This document shows, piece after piece, positions 35,617-43,905 of a stretch of 64,000 bases of DNA; position 1 is the stretch's first letter; every line of letters starts with the position of its first letter. This DNA is from Gammaproteobacteria bacterium (GTDB lineage Bacteria; Pseudomonadota; Gammaproteobacteria; Pseudomonadales; Pseudohongiellaceae): NCBI GenBank assembly GCA_041395725.1, contig JAWKZW010000001.1, forward strand, positions 3,354,501 through 3,418,500, written 5' to 3'. Made by a program: the position numbers and the translations under genes. The notes beneath the pieces are model-generated. The model had not been told where the DNA came from and searched no databases. It was given only the letters and a program-made list of their open reading frames with translations.

Positions 35617-36498
35617 ATGGAAACAGTCGTCAAAGCCAACTCCCTGAGCAAGCACTACGGTAAATTTCAAGCGCTGGACGGTATCAATCTGAGCATACCT
35701 GCCGGAGCGATTGCCGGGCTTATTGGTCCTAACGGCGCAGGTAAAACAACCACGCTGAAGGCGCTGCTGGGTCTGTGCGATTTCGACGGAGAGTTGCTGG
35801 TCGTGGATCGGGACCCTCGGAAATCCCGCCATAAGCTGATGGAAGACGTGTGTTTTATCGCTGACGTGGGAATCCTTCCTCGCTGGATGAAGGTATCGCA
35901 GGCAATTGACTACGTGGAGGGTGTGCATCCACGCTTCCAGCGCGACAAAGCAGAGGCCTTTCTGGCGACCACGGAGATCAAGCGCAACTCCAGAATCAAG
36001 GCATTATCCAAAGGCATGGTGACGCAGCTTCACCTGGCACTGGTCATGTCTATCGACGTGAAACTGTTGGTGTTGGACGAACCGACCCTGGGCCTGGATA
36101 TCATATACCGTAAAGAATTCTACGACCGGCTGTTGAATGACTACTACGACGGGGGCAGGACGGTAATTATCAGCACTCACCAGGTTGAGGAAATAGAGAC
36201 ACTGCTTACCCATTTGTTGTTCATCGATCGGGGCCGCATTGTTCTGGATTTACCGATGTCCAGCATCGCTGACCGATTCATCGAAGTGCTGGTAAGGGCG
36301 GAGGATCTGGACGAAGCGATGGAGTTGCATCCCATTTATACAAGGAACCTGCTGGGGAAGAAGGCATGTCTGTTCGAGAATTGCTCCCGGGAACAGTTGT
36401 CCCGGTTTGGCGAGTTGCATACGCCGGGTGTTTCTGATCTGTTCGTTGCCAAGTTGAGATCGACCAAGCTGCAGGGGGGAGTGTCGGCTAATGAATAG
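35617..36498 (+). CDS. ABC transporter ATP-binding protein
   Basis: A 293-residue ATPase of the exporter type that accompanies YtrA regulators. It has Walker A GPNGAGKTTTLKALLG, a degenerate signature ALSKGMVTQLHLAL in place of LSGGQ, Walker B VKLLVLDEPTLGLD and switch His in STHQVEEIE. A C-terminal extension of about 70 residues follows the ATPase core. The ATG at 35617 is used, with the preceding GTG codon also possible. It overlaps the permease gene by 8 bp. The cargo is unknown. Relatives act in antibiotic or cell-envelope stress responses. Confidence 0.92.
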   Translation: METVVKANSLSKHYGKFQALDGINLSIPAGAIAGLIGPNGAGKTTTLKALLGLCDFDGELLVVDRDPRKSRHKLMEDVCFIADVGILPRWMKVSQAIDYVEGVHPRFQRDKAEAFLATTEIKRNSRIKALSKGMVTQLHLALVMSIDVKLLVLDEPTLGLDIIYRKEFYDRLLNDYYDGGRTVIISTHQVEEIETLLTHLLFIDRGRIVLDLPMSSIADRFIEVLVRAEDLDEAMELHPIYTRNLLGKKACLFENCSREQLSRFGELHTPGVSDLFVAKLRSTKLQGGVSANE

Positions 36499-37342
36499 CA
36501 CCGTATTCAGGCAGTTCGTGGTATTACTCAGGCGGGAAATGTGGGAAAGCAGCCGTCTTTTTATCGCATCACCGACTGTGCTTGCCGGCTTGTCGCTGGT
36601 CATCCTGTTGTGGATTTTTCTCGAAGTGCCGGTTGATATCAAGGCTGAAGGTATAACCCAGCTTGGGAGTTATCTGCAGGGAGTCAGCCCTTACCAGTTG
36701 ATGCCGGTATTCATGGTTTCTGCTATACCATTCATGATTGTCCTCTATATCTGTGCCCTCATTTACCTGGTTAATGCGCTGTATCATGATCGCAAGGACT
36801 CCAGTATCCTTTTCTGGCAGTCGATGCCGGTCTCCAATCTGGCGACTGTGCTTTCCAAGGTCGTTACGGTCAGTTTACTCGCGCCGCTGTTCACTGCGGC
36901 GGCGAGCGGCCTGTTGATCCTTTTCAGTGTGCTGGTTATTGCAGTGCTGAGTGCTAGTCACGACGTAGTCATTGCGCCATTCTGGTCGCTCCTGGGCGCC
37001 GGGCTATACAGTACGCTGCTGGTTTATCTGACGGCGGTCCTGGGTGCTTTGTGGCTGTTCCCGACAATTGGCTGGATATTGCTGTTCTCAGCGTATGTCC
37101 GCAGCCTGCCATTCCTGTGGACTTTCGGCGCTTTCATTCTGCTTTTGCTGCTTGAAGACTTTGTTTTTGGAACGCAATTTCTGGGTAATTGGGTGCAGAC
37201 CCGAACCAGTAATTACAACTACATTATTTTCGATCTGCAGGATTTCTTTCAGCGATTGTTCAGTTATGACATGTTGATTGGTATAGCTTTTGGCTCACTG
37301 CTGATTGGCGGCGCAGTCACTATGCGACGCTTTACGGATTAA
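36491..37342 (+). CDS. ABC transporter membrane subunit
   Basis: A 283-residue protein with about six hydrophobic segments (for instance VLAGLSLVILLWIFLEVP and YLTAVLGALWLFPTIGW). The pattern of a short cytoplasmic N-terminus, a first helix followed by a long outer loop, and HDRKDSSILFWQSMPVSN after the second helix is typical of ABC-2 type permeases. It overlaps the ATPase gene by 8 bp, so the two form one transporter. No substrate-binding protein is encoded nearby, which favours export. Confidence 0.88.
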   Translation: MNSTVFRQFVVLLRREMWESSRLFIASPTVLAGLSLVILLWIFLEVPVDIKAEGITQLGSYLQGVSPYQLMPVFMVSAIPFMIVLYICALIYLVNALYHDRKDSSILFWQSMPVSNLATVLSKVVTVSLLAPLFTAAASGLLILFSVLVIAVLSASHDVVIAPFWSLLGAGLYSTLLVYLTAVLGALWLFPTIGWILLFSAYVRSLPFLWTFGAFILLLLLEDFVFGTQFLGNWVQTRTSNYNYIIFDLQDFFQRLFSYDMLIGIAFGSLLIGGAVTMRRFTD

Positions 37343-37394
37343 CAGGCTGCTGATCAGGGATGGCCTGGGTACAAACATCAATCGGGTTTTAAAA

Positions 37395-37595
37395 ATGGAT
37401 AAGATCAGATTAGTTCTATTTAAGGATCGGCATCGTTTGCTGCTGTCGACAATTGCCTGCTATATGGTGCTGGTGGTCATCGAGGGGTTGATCATGGACC
37501 GGGATTCAAGGGTTTACTCTTTCGAGAACCCGTACTTTGAATTGAATCTGAATAATATTGAGGATTTTGAACCACGGGATGAAAGATTTCGTTGA
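37395..37595 (+). CDS. Small membrane protein next to the ABC transporter
   Basis: A 66-residue product with one probable membrane helix (LLLSTIACYMVLVVIEGLIM) and an acidic C-terminal tail (NLNNIEDFEPRDERFR). I start it at MDKIRL, since the longer frame to 37305 overlaps the permease end. The ribosome site is weak. It lies 52 bp after the permease and before a strong terminator, so it is probably the last gene of the operon. No family is recognised. Confidence 0.5.
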   Translation: MDKIRLVLFKDRHRLLLSTIACYMVLVVIEGLIMDRDSRVYSFENPYFELNLNNIEDFEPRDERFR

Positions 37596-37653
37596 CAGCT
37601 TTATTCTAAGGTGGAACTGGTAACCAGCCCATAGAAAACATTCTGAAAGTCGA

Positions 37654-37687
37654 AACCTCCAGGCGTCGCTGACCCTGGAGGTTTTTT
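37654..37687 (+). terminator. Terminator of the ABC transporter operon
   Basis: AACCTCCAGG pairs with CCTGGAGGTT over a short loop and is followed by TTTTTT. It ends the regulator/ABC operon and lies 59 bp after the small membrane protein. Confidence 0.85.
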
Positions 37688-38052
37688 CTGCTCTGGGAGC
37701 CCCTGTTCGCTCGCGGTGACAAGGTCAGTCTTTTAAGCGTTGATAACATGAATTGTGTTGAACGGTATAATCGTGTTGGCACGTTTTGCGTCAATCCCCC
37801 AGTGTGCCGTATCCGCCAGTGTCATTGAATACCTGATCGAAAACCACGTCGCTGATCTGGTTACCATCAAGGGTGGGGATTTCTGATCGGGCTAAAGTGA
37901 TTGCGGATGAAATATCCCCCTTGCTAAGGATGTCCGTGGTAAATGCCAGCCGATCGCGCTGGATCTGATAGCCACCAGTCTGATCCGGCGGGTTGCTGCT
38001 ACTTCCTAAGCTGGGATAGACTGCGTTTCGAAATTTGTTTTGGGGGATAATA
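37688..38052. other. Intergenic stretch, possible gene relic
   Basis: The + strand shows no gene. The - strand stays open from 38033 down to a TGA at 37791-37793 and reads like the end of a protein (SSSNPPDQTGGYQIQRD and beyond, ending TGGYGTLGD). Its upstream part would run into the oxidoreductase gene on the other strand, so if it was once a gene it has lost its 5' end. A TATAAT with a poorly spaced TTGATA lies near 37737-37774. Confidence 0.35.
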
Positions 38053-39069
38053 ATGAAGAACACCCGTGTATTGCTGGCTAAGCGCCCAGTCGGTGAGCCC
38101 GATGACAGCTGTTTCAGGATCGACCAGGTAGATGTCCCGGAATTGAGGGAAAACCAGGTACTTGTCAAGGTTCTCTGGTTGTCACTCGACCCTTACATGC
38201 GCGGTCGAATGAACGATGTAAAGTCTTACGCTGACCCGCTCCAGATCGGTGACGTCATGACCGGTGAATCCGCGGGTGTTGTTATTCAGTCTACATCTCC
38301 GAATTTCGCACCGGGCGACTATGTCTGTGCCCATGCGGGCTGGCAGACCATGCTGGTAATAGATGATAACTCACCGCGACTGATGAAAGTCGATCTGAAT
38401 AACGGCACATTACAGGCCCATCTTGGAGTGGTAGGCATGCCGGGTAGAACCGCCTATTTCGGTCTGCTGGAACTGGGCAAGCCAAAGGCCGGCGAGACCC
38501 TGGTCGTCGCAGCGGCATCCGGTGCCGTTGGCTCGGTAGTGGGGCAGATCGCTAAGATCAAGGGGCTGCGCGTGGTCGGTATAGCGGGGGGGCAGGAGAA
38601 ATGTCGTTATGTGCGGGAAGAATTGAAATTTGACGATTGTATTGACTACAAATCTGACAATTGGCAACAGGCACTGAAAAATGCCTGTCCGGATGGGGTG
38701 GATATTTATTTCGAGAATGTGGGAGGCGATGTCACTCGCGCAGTAGCGCCCCTTTTAAATGAGGGAGCACGAGTACCAATTTGCGGATACATATCCAATT
38801 ACAATGATGAGGATATCACCAAGGCAGAAACTCCGTTTCACATTCTTAAGAAACTCGACCCGGTTCCAGAGCATCGATTTTTCGTGGTTACGGAATGGAC
38901 TGATCGCTGGGTGCAGGCAACCAGGCAGCTGGGGGCCTGGGTCGCCGAGGGAAAAATAAAGTACCGGGAATCAATCGGAGAGGGTATTGAAAACGCTCCG
39001 GAGTTGTTTCGAGGTATGTTGAAGGGCAGGAATTTCGGCAAGCAGCTGGTAAAGATAGCTGACGAGTAA
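38053..39069 (+). CDS. NADP-dependent oxidoreductase, MDR superfamily (CurA-like)
   Basis: A 338-residue zinc-free medium-chain reductase of the leukotriene B4 dehydrogenase/curcumin reductase type, which reduces alpha,beta-unsaturated ketones or aldehydes with NADPH. It has WLSLDPYMRGRMND near the N-terminus, the Rossmann motif AAASGAVGSVVGQIAK, GGQEKCRYVREELKFD and DIYFENVGGDVTRAV. I start it at ATG 38053, preceded by GGGGG. It is followed by an SDR enzyme after 5 bp. This suggests a joint role in catabolism of a lipid or aromatic compound. Confidence 0.92.
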   Translation: MKNTRVLLAKRPVGEPDDSCFRIDQVDVPELRENQVLVKVLWLSLDPYMRGRMNDVKSYADPLQIGDVMTGESAGVVIQSTSPNFAPGDYVCAHAGWQTMLVIDDNSPRLMKVDLNNGTLQAHLGVVGMPGRTAYFGLLELGKPKAGETLVVAAASGAVGSVVGQIAKIKGLRVVGIAGGQEKCRYVREELKFDDCIDYKSDNWQQALKNACPDGVDIYFENVGGDVTRAVAPLLNEGARVPICGYISNYNDEDITKAETPFHILKKLDPVPEHRFFVVTEWTDRWVQATRQLGAWVAEGKIKYRESIGEGIENAPELFRGMLKGRNFGKQLVKIADE

Positions 39070-39074
39070 AGCGA

Positions 39075-39908
39075 ATGACGGAAGATTTTTCACTGGCTGG
39101 CCTGTTTTCTCTACAGGGAAAAACTGCGTTGGTTACCGGCGGATCCAGTGGCCTTGGTTTTAGCATGGCCAAGGGACTGTTGCAGAATGGCGTCAAGGTG
39201 ACTATTTCATCGCGCAGCCAGGATAAGTGCGATGCCGCAGTAGCCGAGTTGAGGCAGTACGGTGATTGTCTGGCAATACCGGCGGATGTGACAGATAAGG
39301 AAGACAGGCTGCGGCTGCTGACTGCTCTGCGTGATCGCGGGCCCGACGGGGGGCTCGATATCCTGATCAACAACGCAGGAACCAACTGGGGTGCGCGGCT
39401 TGAAGACTACCCGGACGAGGGATTTGCCAAGGTAATCAACACTAATCTGAATGGCGTATTCTCTCTGACCAGGGATCTGGTTCCCTTGCTGGCAAAAGCC
39501 GGCAGACGGGAAGATCCGTCCAGAGTAATCAACATTGGTTCCATGGATGGCCTGCAGGTCCCGGTCGTGCAGCGAGTGCCGACGTTCGCCTATTCGGCCA
39601 GCAAGGCAGCACTGCACCACTTGACCCGCACGCTGGCTGTGGACCTGGCCAGCAGGCATATTACTGTCAATGCCATAGCGCCGGGATTTTTCGAGTCCAG
39701 AATGACCGATTACGTGCTGGCGAACTATCAGCAGGACATCGAGGCAGACTGCCCGCTGGGTCGGATCGGTCAACCGGCTGAAATTGTTGGTGTGGTAATC
39801 TACCTTGCTTCTCGTGCCGGTAACTATACTAACGGTACAGTTATCCCGGTGGACGGTGGCACCAGCATCAGCAAGGGTGCCAGGTCCTGGCTTGATTCGC
39901 CGAATTAA
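39075..39908 (+). CDS. Short-chain dehydrogenase/reductase
   Basis: A 277-residue classical SDR. The cofactor site is TGGSSGLGFSMAKGL with TISSRSQDK behind it, the NNAG motif is NNAGTNWGARLED, and the active site is Ser in INIGSMDG with YSASKAALHHL (Tyr/Lys). The C-terminus has the usual PADxVGxVxYLAS region and VDGGTSIS. It starts 5 bp after the MDR gene, so the pair is coupled. The substrate is unknown. Such enzymes often handle 3-hydroxyacyl or hydroxy-steroid type compounds. Confidence 0.92.
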   Translation: MTEDFSLAGLFSLQGKTALVTGGSSGLGFSMAKGLLQNGVKVTISSRSQDKCDAAVAELRQYGDCLAIPADVTDKEDRLRLLTALRDRGPDGGLDILINNAGTNWGARLEDYPDEGFAKVINTNLNGVFSLTRDLVPLLAKAGRREDPSRVINIGSMDGLQVPVVQRVPTFAYSASKAALHHLTRTLAVDLASRHITVNAIAPGFFESRMTDYVLANYQQDIEADCPLGRIGQPAEIVGVVIYLASRAGNYTNGTVIPVDGGTSISKGARSWLDSPN

Positions 39909-39920
39909 ATCACACAGTCA

Positions 39921-39988
39921 GCCCCGATCTGCTAATCCCGGTCTCCTGGCGGTTACGGTGCCGGATGAGCCATTAATCAGAGGCTCCT
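39921..39988. repeat. Short copy of the inverted-repeat family
   Basis: Its right end, read on the other strand, is CAGGAGCCTCTGATTAATGG, a clear match to the family terminus. The left end (GCCCCGATCTGCTAATCCC) is weaker. The 68-bp element lies between two SDR genes and ends 21 bp before the second one, separating them in transcription or translation. Confidence 0.55.
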
Positions 39989-40009
39989 GAAATCAAGAAA
40001 GAGGCAACT

Positions 40010-40774
40010 ATGAGTTTATTTGATTTAACTGACAAGGTCGCGCTGATAACCGGATCGACCAAGGGTATTGGTAAGGCTATTGCGGTGCGCATGGCCGAGC
40101 AGGGTGCCCGGGTGGTAATTTCCAGCCGGAACCAGGATGCCTGTGAAGAAGTCGCCGACGAGATTCGCCAGGCAGGTGGTGAGGCAGTCGCAATCGCCTG
40201 TAACATCAATTACAAGGAGCAATTGCAAAATCTAGCTACCCGAACCATTGAGCTGCTGGGCCCCATCGATATTCTGGTCTGCAATGCTGCTCTTAATCCC
40301 TATTATGGACCAATACAGGAAATTCCAGACGCTGCGTTCGACAAGGTCATGCACGCAAATATCGGCAGTGTCCACAAACTTTGCCAGTTGGTGATTCCGG
40401 GTATGGCGCAGCGGGGCGGGGGTGCTGTCATTATCGTTTCCTCCATTGGTGGTTTGAAAGGCACCGACAAGCTTGGCGCCTATGCTATCTCCAAGGCGGC
40501 TGATATGCAGATCGCCCGGAATCTGGCTGTTGAGTGGGGCCCCGCGAACATACGGGTAAACTGCATCGCCCCAGGGCTGGTAAGAACTGATTTTGCAAGG
40601 GCACTGTGGGAAAATCCCGAAACCTATGCTGCCACGGTAAAACACTACCCGCTCAGGCGTATCGGTGAGCCGGACGAGATTGCCGGGGCTGCCATTTATC
40701 TGGCCTCGGCGGCTGGAAGCTTTACTACCGGTCAAACGCTGGTGGTAGACGGTGGTGGTACAATTGCCAGCTAA
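40010..40774 (+). CDS. Short-chain dehydrogenase/reductase
   Basis: A 254-residue classical SDR with TGSTKGIGKAIAVRM for NAD(P), SSRNQDACEEVADE after the second strand, NAALNPYYGPIQE in place of the NNAG motif (the usual Gly is Leu), and the catalytic set in IIVSSIGG and YAISKAADMQIAR. VDGGGTIAS closes the fold. GAGG lies six bases before the ATG. It is followed after 28 bp by an acyl-CoA dehydrogenase, so the two probably work on the same acyl-CoA or alcohol. Confidence 0.92.
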   Translation: MSLFDLTDKVALITGSTKGIGKAIAVRMAEQGARVVISSRNQDACEEVADEIRQAGGEAVAIACNINYKEQLQNLATRTIELLGPIDILVCNAALNPYYGPIQEIPDAAFDKVMHANIGSVHKLCQLVIPGMAQRGGGAVIIVSSIGGLKGTDKLGAYAISKAADMQIARNLAVEWGPANIRVNCIAPGLVRTDFARALWENPETYAATVKHYPLRRIGEPDEIAGAAIYLASAAGSFTTGQTLVVDGGGTIAS

Positions 40775-40802
40775 GCGAATCAGTTATTGAGGTAATACGA
40801 AT

Positions 40803-42023
40803 ATGATGAATCTGGGGCTGTCTGATGAGATGGCGGAGATAAGGGAAAAAATTCGCACCTTTGTTAATGAAAAGGTTGAGGCGGTTGAGCAGGAATACCA
40901 GGACGAGGTAGGAGTCGGTGATCGTTGGTCGCATACGCCGCGCCAGGAAGAAATACTCAACGGGCTCAAAGCAGAAGCCCGCAATATGGGGCTGTGGAAT
41001 TTTTTCCTGCCGGAAAGTCAGGGTGGTGCGGGTATCACCAATCTCGAATACGCTCACCTTGCTGAGATTATGGGGCGGAGCAGGCTGGCATCAGAAGCGT
41101 TTAATTGCAGCGCGCCGGATACCGGCAACATGGAGGTCCTGGAACGCTACGGATCAGAGGAGCAAAAACAGCAATGGTTGAAGCCGCTGCTGGCAGGCGA
41201 GATCCGATCAGCGTTTGCCATGACTGAACCCAACGTGGCCTCGTCAGATGCAACCAATATCTCCACGTCTGCGGTGCTTGATGGCGATGAGTGGGTAATC
41301 AATGGAGAGAAGTTCTACATTTCCGGCGCCGGGGATGCTCGCTGCAAGATAATGATAGTCATGGTTATCACCGATCCTGATGCTCCCAAGTATAGTCGCC
41401 AGTCGCAGATCCTGGTGCCGATGGATGCAGAGGGCGTGGAAGTCGTGAGGCCAATGGAAGTTTTCGGGCGAGACGATGCCCCCCATGGCCATATGCATAT
41501 TAAATTTCATAATGTACGGGTTCCGGAATCCAATATCATTCTGGGCCGTGGCAGGGGCTTCGAAATTTCCCAGGGGCGTCTGGGTCCGGGGCGTATACAC
41601 CATTGCATGCGCTCTATAGGCGCCGCGGAAAAAGCACTCGAGTTGATGTGCCGGCGCTCCCTCAGTCGTGAGGCATTCGGGCGCCCCCTGGCAGAACTGG
41701 GTGGGAATTACGATGTGATTGCAGACAGCCGTATAGAGATCGACATGTGCCGACTGCTGGTATTAAGGGCTGCCTACCTGATGGACACTATCGGTAACAA
41801 GGCTGCCCGGGACGCCATTTCGCAGATTAAAGTGGCTGTGCCCAATATGGCGTTACGGGTGATCGACCGGGCCATCCAGATGCACGGGGCGGCCGGGGTT
41901 TCGCAGGATTTTCCGCTGGCCGCCCTGTGGACCAGTCAGCGTACTCTGCGACTGGCCGACGGGCCCGACGAAGTGCACCGTCGCGTAGTCGCTCGCAAGG
42001 AGCTGGCCAGGTACGACAGCTGA
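40803..42023 (+). CDS. Acyl-CoA dehydrogenase, FAD-dependent
   Basis: A 406-residue flavoenzyme that makes a 2,3-double bond in acyl-CoA. It has the N-terminal helical domain with IREKIRTFVNEKVEAVEQEY, the middle strand domain with AFAMTEPNVASSDATNI (FAD and substrate contact) and GEKFYISGAGD, and the C-terminal helical domain with QMHGAAGVSQDFPLAALW and RLADGPDEVHRRVVARKEL. This last segment is typical of the ACAD10/11-like class. GAGG lies ten bases upstream. It is the last gene of the MDR/SDR/SDR group. Confidence 0.93.
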   Translation: MMNLGLSDEMAEIREKIRTFVNEKVEAVEQEYQDEVGVGDRWSHTPRQEEILNGLKAEARNMGLWNFFLPESQGGAGITNLEYAHLAEIMGRSRLASEAFNCSAPDTGNMEVLERYGSEEQKQQWLKPLLAGEIRSAFAMTEPNVASSDATNISTSAVLDGDEWVINGEKFYISGAGDARCKIMIVMVITDPDAPKYSRQSQILVPMDAEGVEVVRPMEVFGRDDAPHGHMHIKFHNVRVPESNIILGRGRGFEISQGRLGPGRIHHCMRSIGAAEKALELMCRRSLSREAFGRPLAELGGNYDVIADSRIEIDMCRLLVLRAAYLMDTIGNKAARDAISQIKVAVPNMALRVIDRAIQMHGAAGVSQDFPLAALWTSQRTLRLADGPDEVHRRVVARKELARYDS

Positions 42024-42130
42024 AGTGTCACGGTGAAGAATTTGTAAAGCGAGGCCGGTACGTTTGTCACCAGTCTCGCCAAAATTCGTGTCTCGTGCCG
42101 TGGCCATGCGAGATTGCCGACCACCTCAAG

Positions 42131-42183
42131 CCTGCTGCTTTGATCAGCAACGGCACGACCCTTAGCGGAAATCAATACCCAGG
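42131..42183. repeat. Possible degenerate copy of the repeat family
   Basis: GCGGAAATCAAT near 42164-42175 matches the right-hand inner end of the element at 55500, and TTGATCAGCAACGG at the left is a poor match to the other end. It lies just before the five-gene operon at 42210. Confidence 0.25.
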
Positions 42184-42209
42184 CGCCAGGATAACCGGGC
42201 TTAACCCGT

Positions 42210-43082
42210 ATGCCTATCACCAGCAACAACATCAGCGTTATCATTCCAACTTTCAATCGAGCCCGCGTATTGGCGAGAGCGCTTGATTCAGTGTTCGCTC
42301 AGTTGCTGCTGCCGATGGAAGTCGTAGTAGTTGACGATGGCTCCACTGACAGCACTGCCGAGTTGGTGCGTGGGAATTATCCAACGGTTCGCTATATTAA
42401 GCAGCTCAATCAGGGTGTCAGTAGTGCGCGCAACACTGGAGTGGCAAACAGTCAGGGTCGCTGGCTCGCGTTTCTTGACTCGGATGACGAGTGGTTGCCG
42501 GACAAGTTAAAAAAGCAAATGGCTGCGATCGAGCAAGAGGACATGCTGCTTTGTCATACTGATGAATTCTGGATACGCAATGGCAGACATGTCAATCCCA
42601 AGCGCAAGCACGCCAAGGCCGGCGGTCATATCTTCGAGAGGTGCCTGCCGCTGTGCGCGATCTCCCCTTCCTCCGTATTGCTGCGGCGGGATCTGTTTGA
42701 GAGGGTGGGAGGGTTCGATGAGACCCTGCCGGCCTGCGAGGACTATGATCTGTGGCTGCGAATCTGTGCGCGCTATCCCGTGCTGTTTGTGAATGAGCCG
42801 TTATTACGCAAGTACGGCGGAAACGCTGATCAGCTGTCGACGCAGCATTGGGGTATGGATCGTTTTCGAGTTTCTGCGCTGCAGAAAATACTCCAGTCCG
42901 GAATTCTTGACCGGAGCCAATATCGGTCCGCTAAAGCAATGTTAGTGAGCAAGTGTGAGATCCTGATCAATGGCGCCTTGAAGAGAGGAAAGCCGGAGCA
43001 GGCAGAGTTCTATCGTCGAATGATCACCCCATTGAAAAGTCCCGCTGACCACAATTCTGTGTTTTCTCAGCGTTATGACTGA
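42210..43082 (+). CDS. Glycosyltransferase family 2
   Basis: The 290-residue GT-A enzyme has VSVIIPTFNRARVLARAL-like start (ISVIIPTFNRA at residues 8-18), VDDGSTDSTAELV for nucleotide binding, LNQGVSSARNTGVANSQG, the metal-binding FLDSDDEWLPDKL, and the acceptor-side CEDYDLWLRICARYPV (ED motif). No membrane helix is seen. It uses a nucleotide sugar; donor and acceptor are unknown. Its end overlaps the next gene by 8 bp, which ties it to the nucleoside-phosphorylase and radical SAM genes rather than to a polysaccharide locus. Confidence 0.9.
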   Translation: MPITSNNISVIIPTFNRARVLARALDSVFAQLLLPMEVVVVDDGSTDSTAELVRGNYPTVRYIKQLNQGVSSARNTGVANSQGRWLAFLDSDDEWLPDKLKKQMAAIEQEDMLLCHTDEFWIRNGRHVNPKRKHAKAGGHIFERCLPLCAISPSSVLLRRDLFERVGGFDETLPACEDYDLWLRICARYPVLFVNEPLLRKYGGNADQLSTQHWGMDRFRVSALQKILQSGILDRSQYRSAKAMLVSKCEILINGALKRGKPEQAEFYRRMITPLKSPADHNSVFSQRYD

Positions 43083-43905
43083 GTCCGGCGCCAGGGGCAG
43101 TGTGAATCTGGTGGTTGCGCTCGCGTGCGAGGCACGCCCCCTGGTTCGGTATTTTGGCCTGAAACAGGAAGTATCCCGCGGTGGAATGCGCATTTATTCC
43201 GACGGCAGGGGGCTCACGCTGCTCATCAGTGGTGTGGGAAAGACAGCGATGGCCGGTGCCTGCGGTTACCTTGCTGGCCTGCAGCAGCAGTCAAACCGGC
43301 AGGCCGCCTGGCTGAACATAGGCATAGCAGGCCACGGTGACCGTACTTTGGGAGATGGGGTGCGGATAAACCGTGTGACTGATCTGGCCAGCGGCCGCGT
43401 CGCCTATCCGCCCCTGGTCGTTCCCGCGGACTGTCCGTCTTCGGCGCTTGTTACTGTAGAACAGCCACAGCTCAGCTATGATGACGATGTTGCATATGAC
43501 ATGGAAGGAAGTGTATTTGTGGCGGTCGCCAACCGCTTTGTAACGGCGGAGCTGATCCAGCTTTTTAAAATCATATCCGATAATCGGGAATCTCCTGTCG
43601 TTGAGGTGACCGAAAAGAAAATTGTAGGGTGGGTAGAGGGTCAGCTGGGAATTATTGATCGTCTGATTGGGAATCTGGCGTTATTGTCGAACGAATATAA
43701 TGGCTTGTATACGCTCCCTGATGAGTTTCACCAACTCGCGGCACTGGTCAGGCTGACTGCCAGCCAGCGTGTGCAGCTTGAATCGAGCTATCGGAGGTAT
43801 CATGCGCTTGGGGGAGTTGATTTGCTGGGAAAGTTGACGCACGCTCCGATAAGTGACGGCAAAGAGTTGCTGGAAAAGGTGCAGGGGCTGATACCGCTGT
43901 TATGA
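43075..43905 (+). CDS. Nucleoside phosphorylase/nucleosidase-like protein
   Basis: The 276-residue protein has the fold marks of the MTAN/purine phosphorylase family: VVALACEARPLVRYFG at the start, ISGVGKTAMAGACGYLAG, NIGIAGHGDRTLGDGV and YDMEGSVFVAVANRF (the DMEG ribose-binding motif), then LFKIISDNRES, where the second Asp region is SDN. After about residue 185 comes an additional helical C-terminal part. It overlaps both neighbours (8 bp before, 4 bp after as ATGA). Genes of this type are often found next to SPL-like radical SAM genes. The substrate could be a nucleoside released from SAM or from a damaged base. Confidence 0.78.
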   Translation: MTESGARGSVNLVVALACEARPLVRYFGLKQEVSRGGMRIYSDGRGLTLLISGVGKTAMAGACGYLAGLQQQSNRQAAWLNIGIAGHGDRTLGDGVRINRVTDLASGRVAYPPLVVPADCPSSALVTVEQPQLSYDDDVAYDMEGSVFVAVANRFVTAELIQLFKIISDNRESPVVEVTEKKIVGWVEGQLGIIDRLIGNLALLSNEYNGLYTLPDEFHQLAALVRLTASQRVQLESSYRRYHALGGVDLLGKLTHAPISDGKELLEKVQGLIPLL

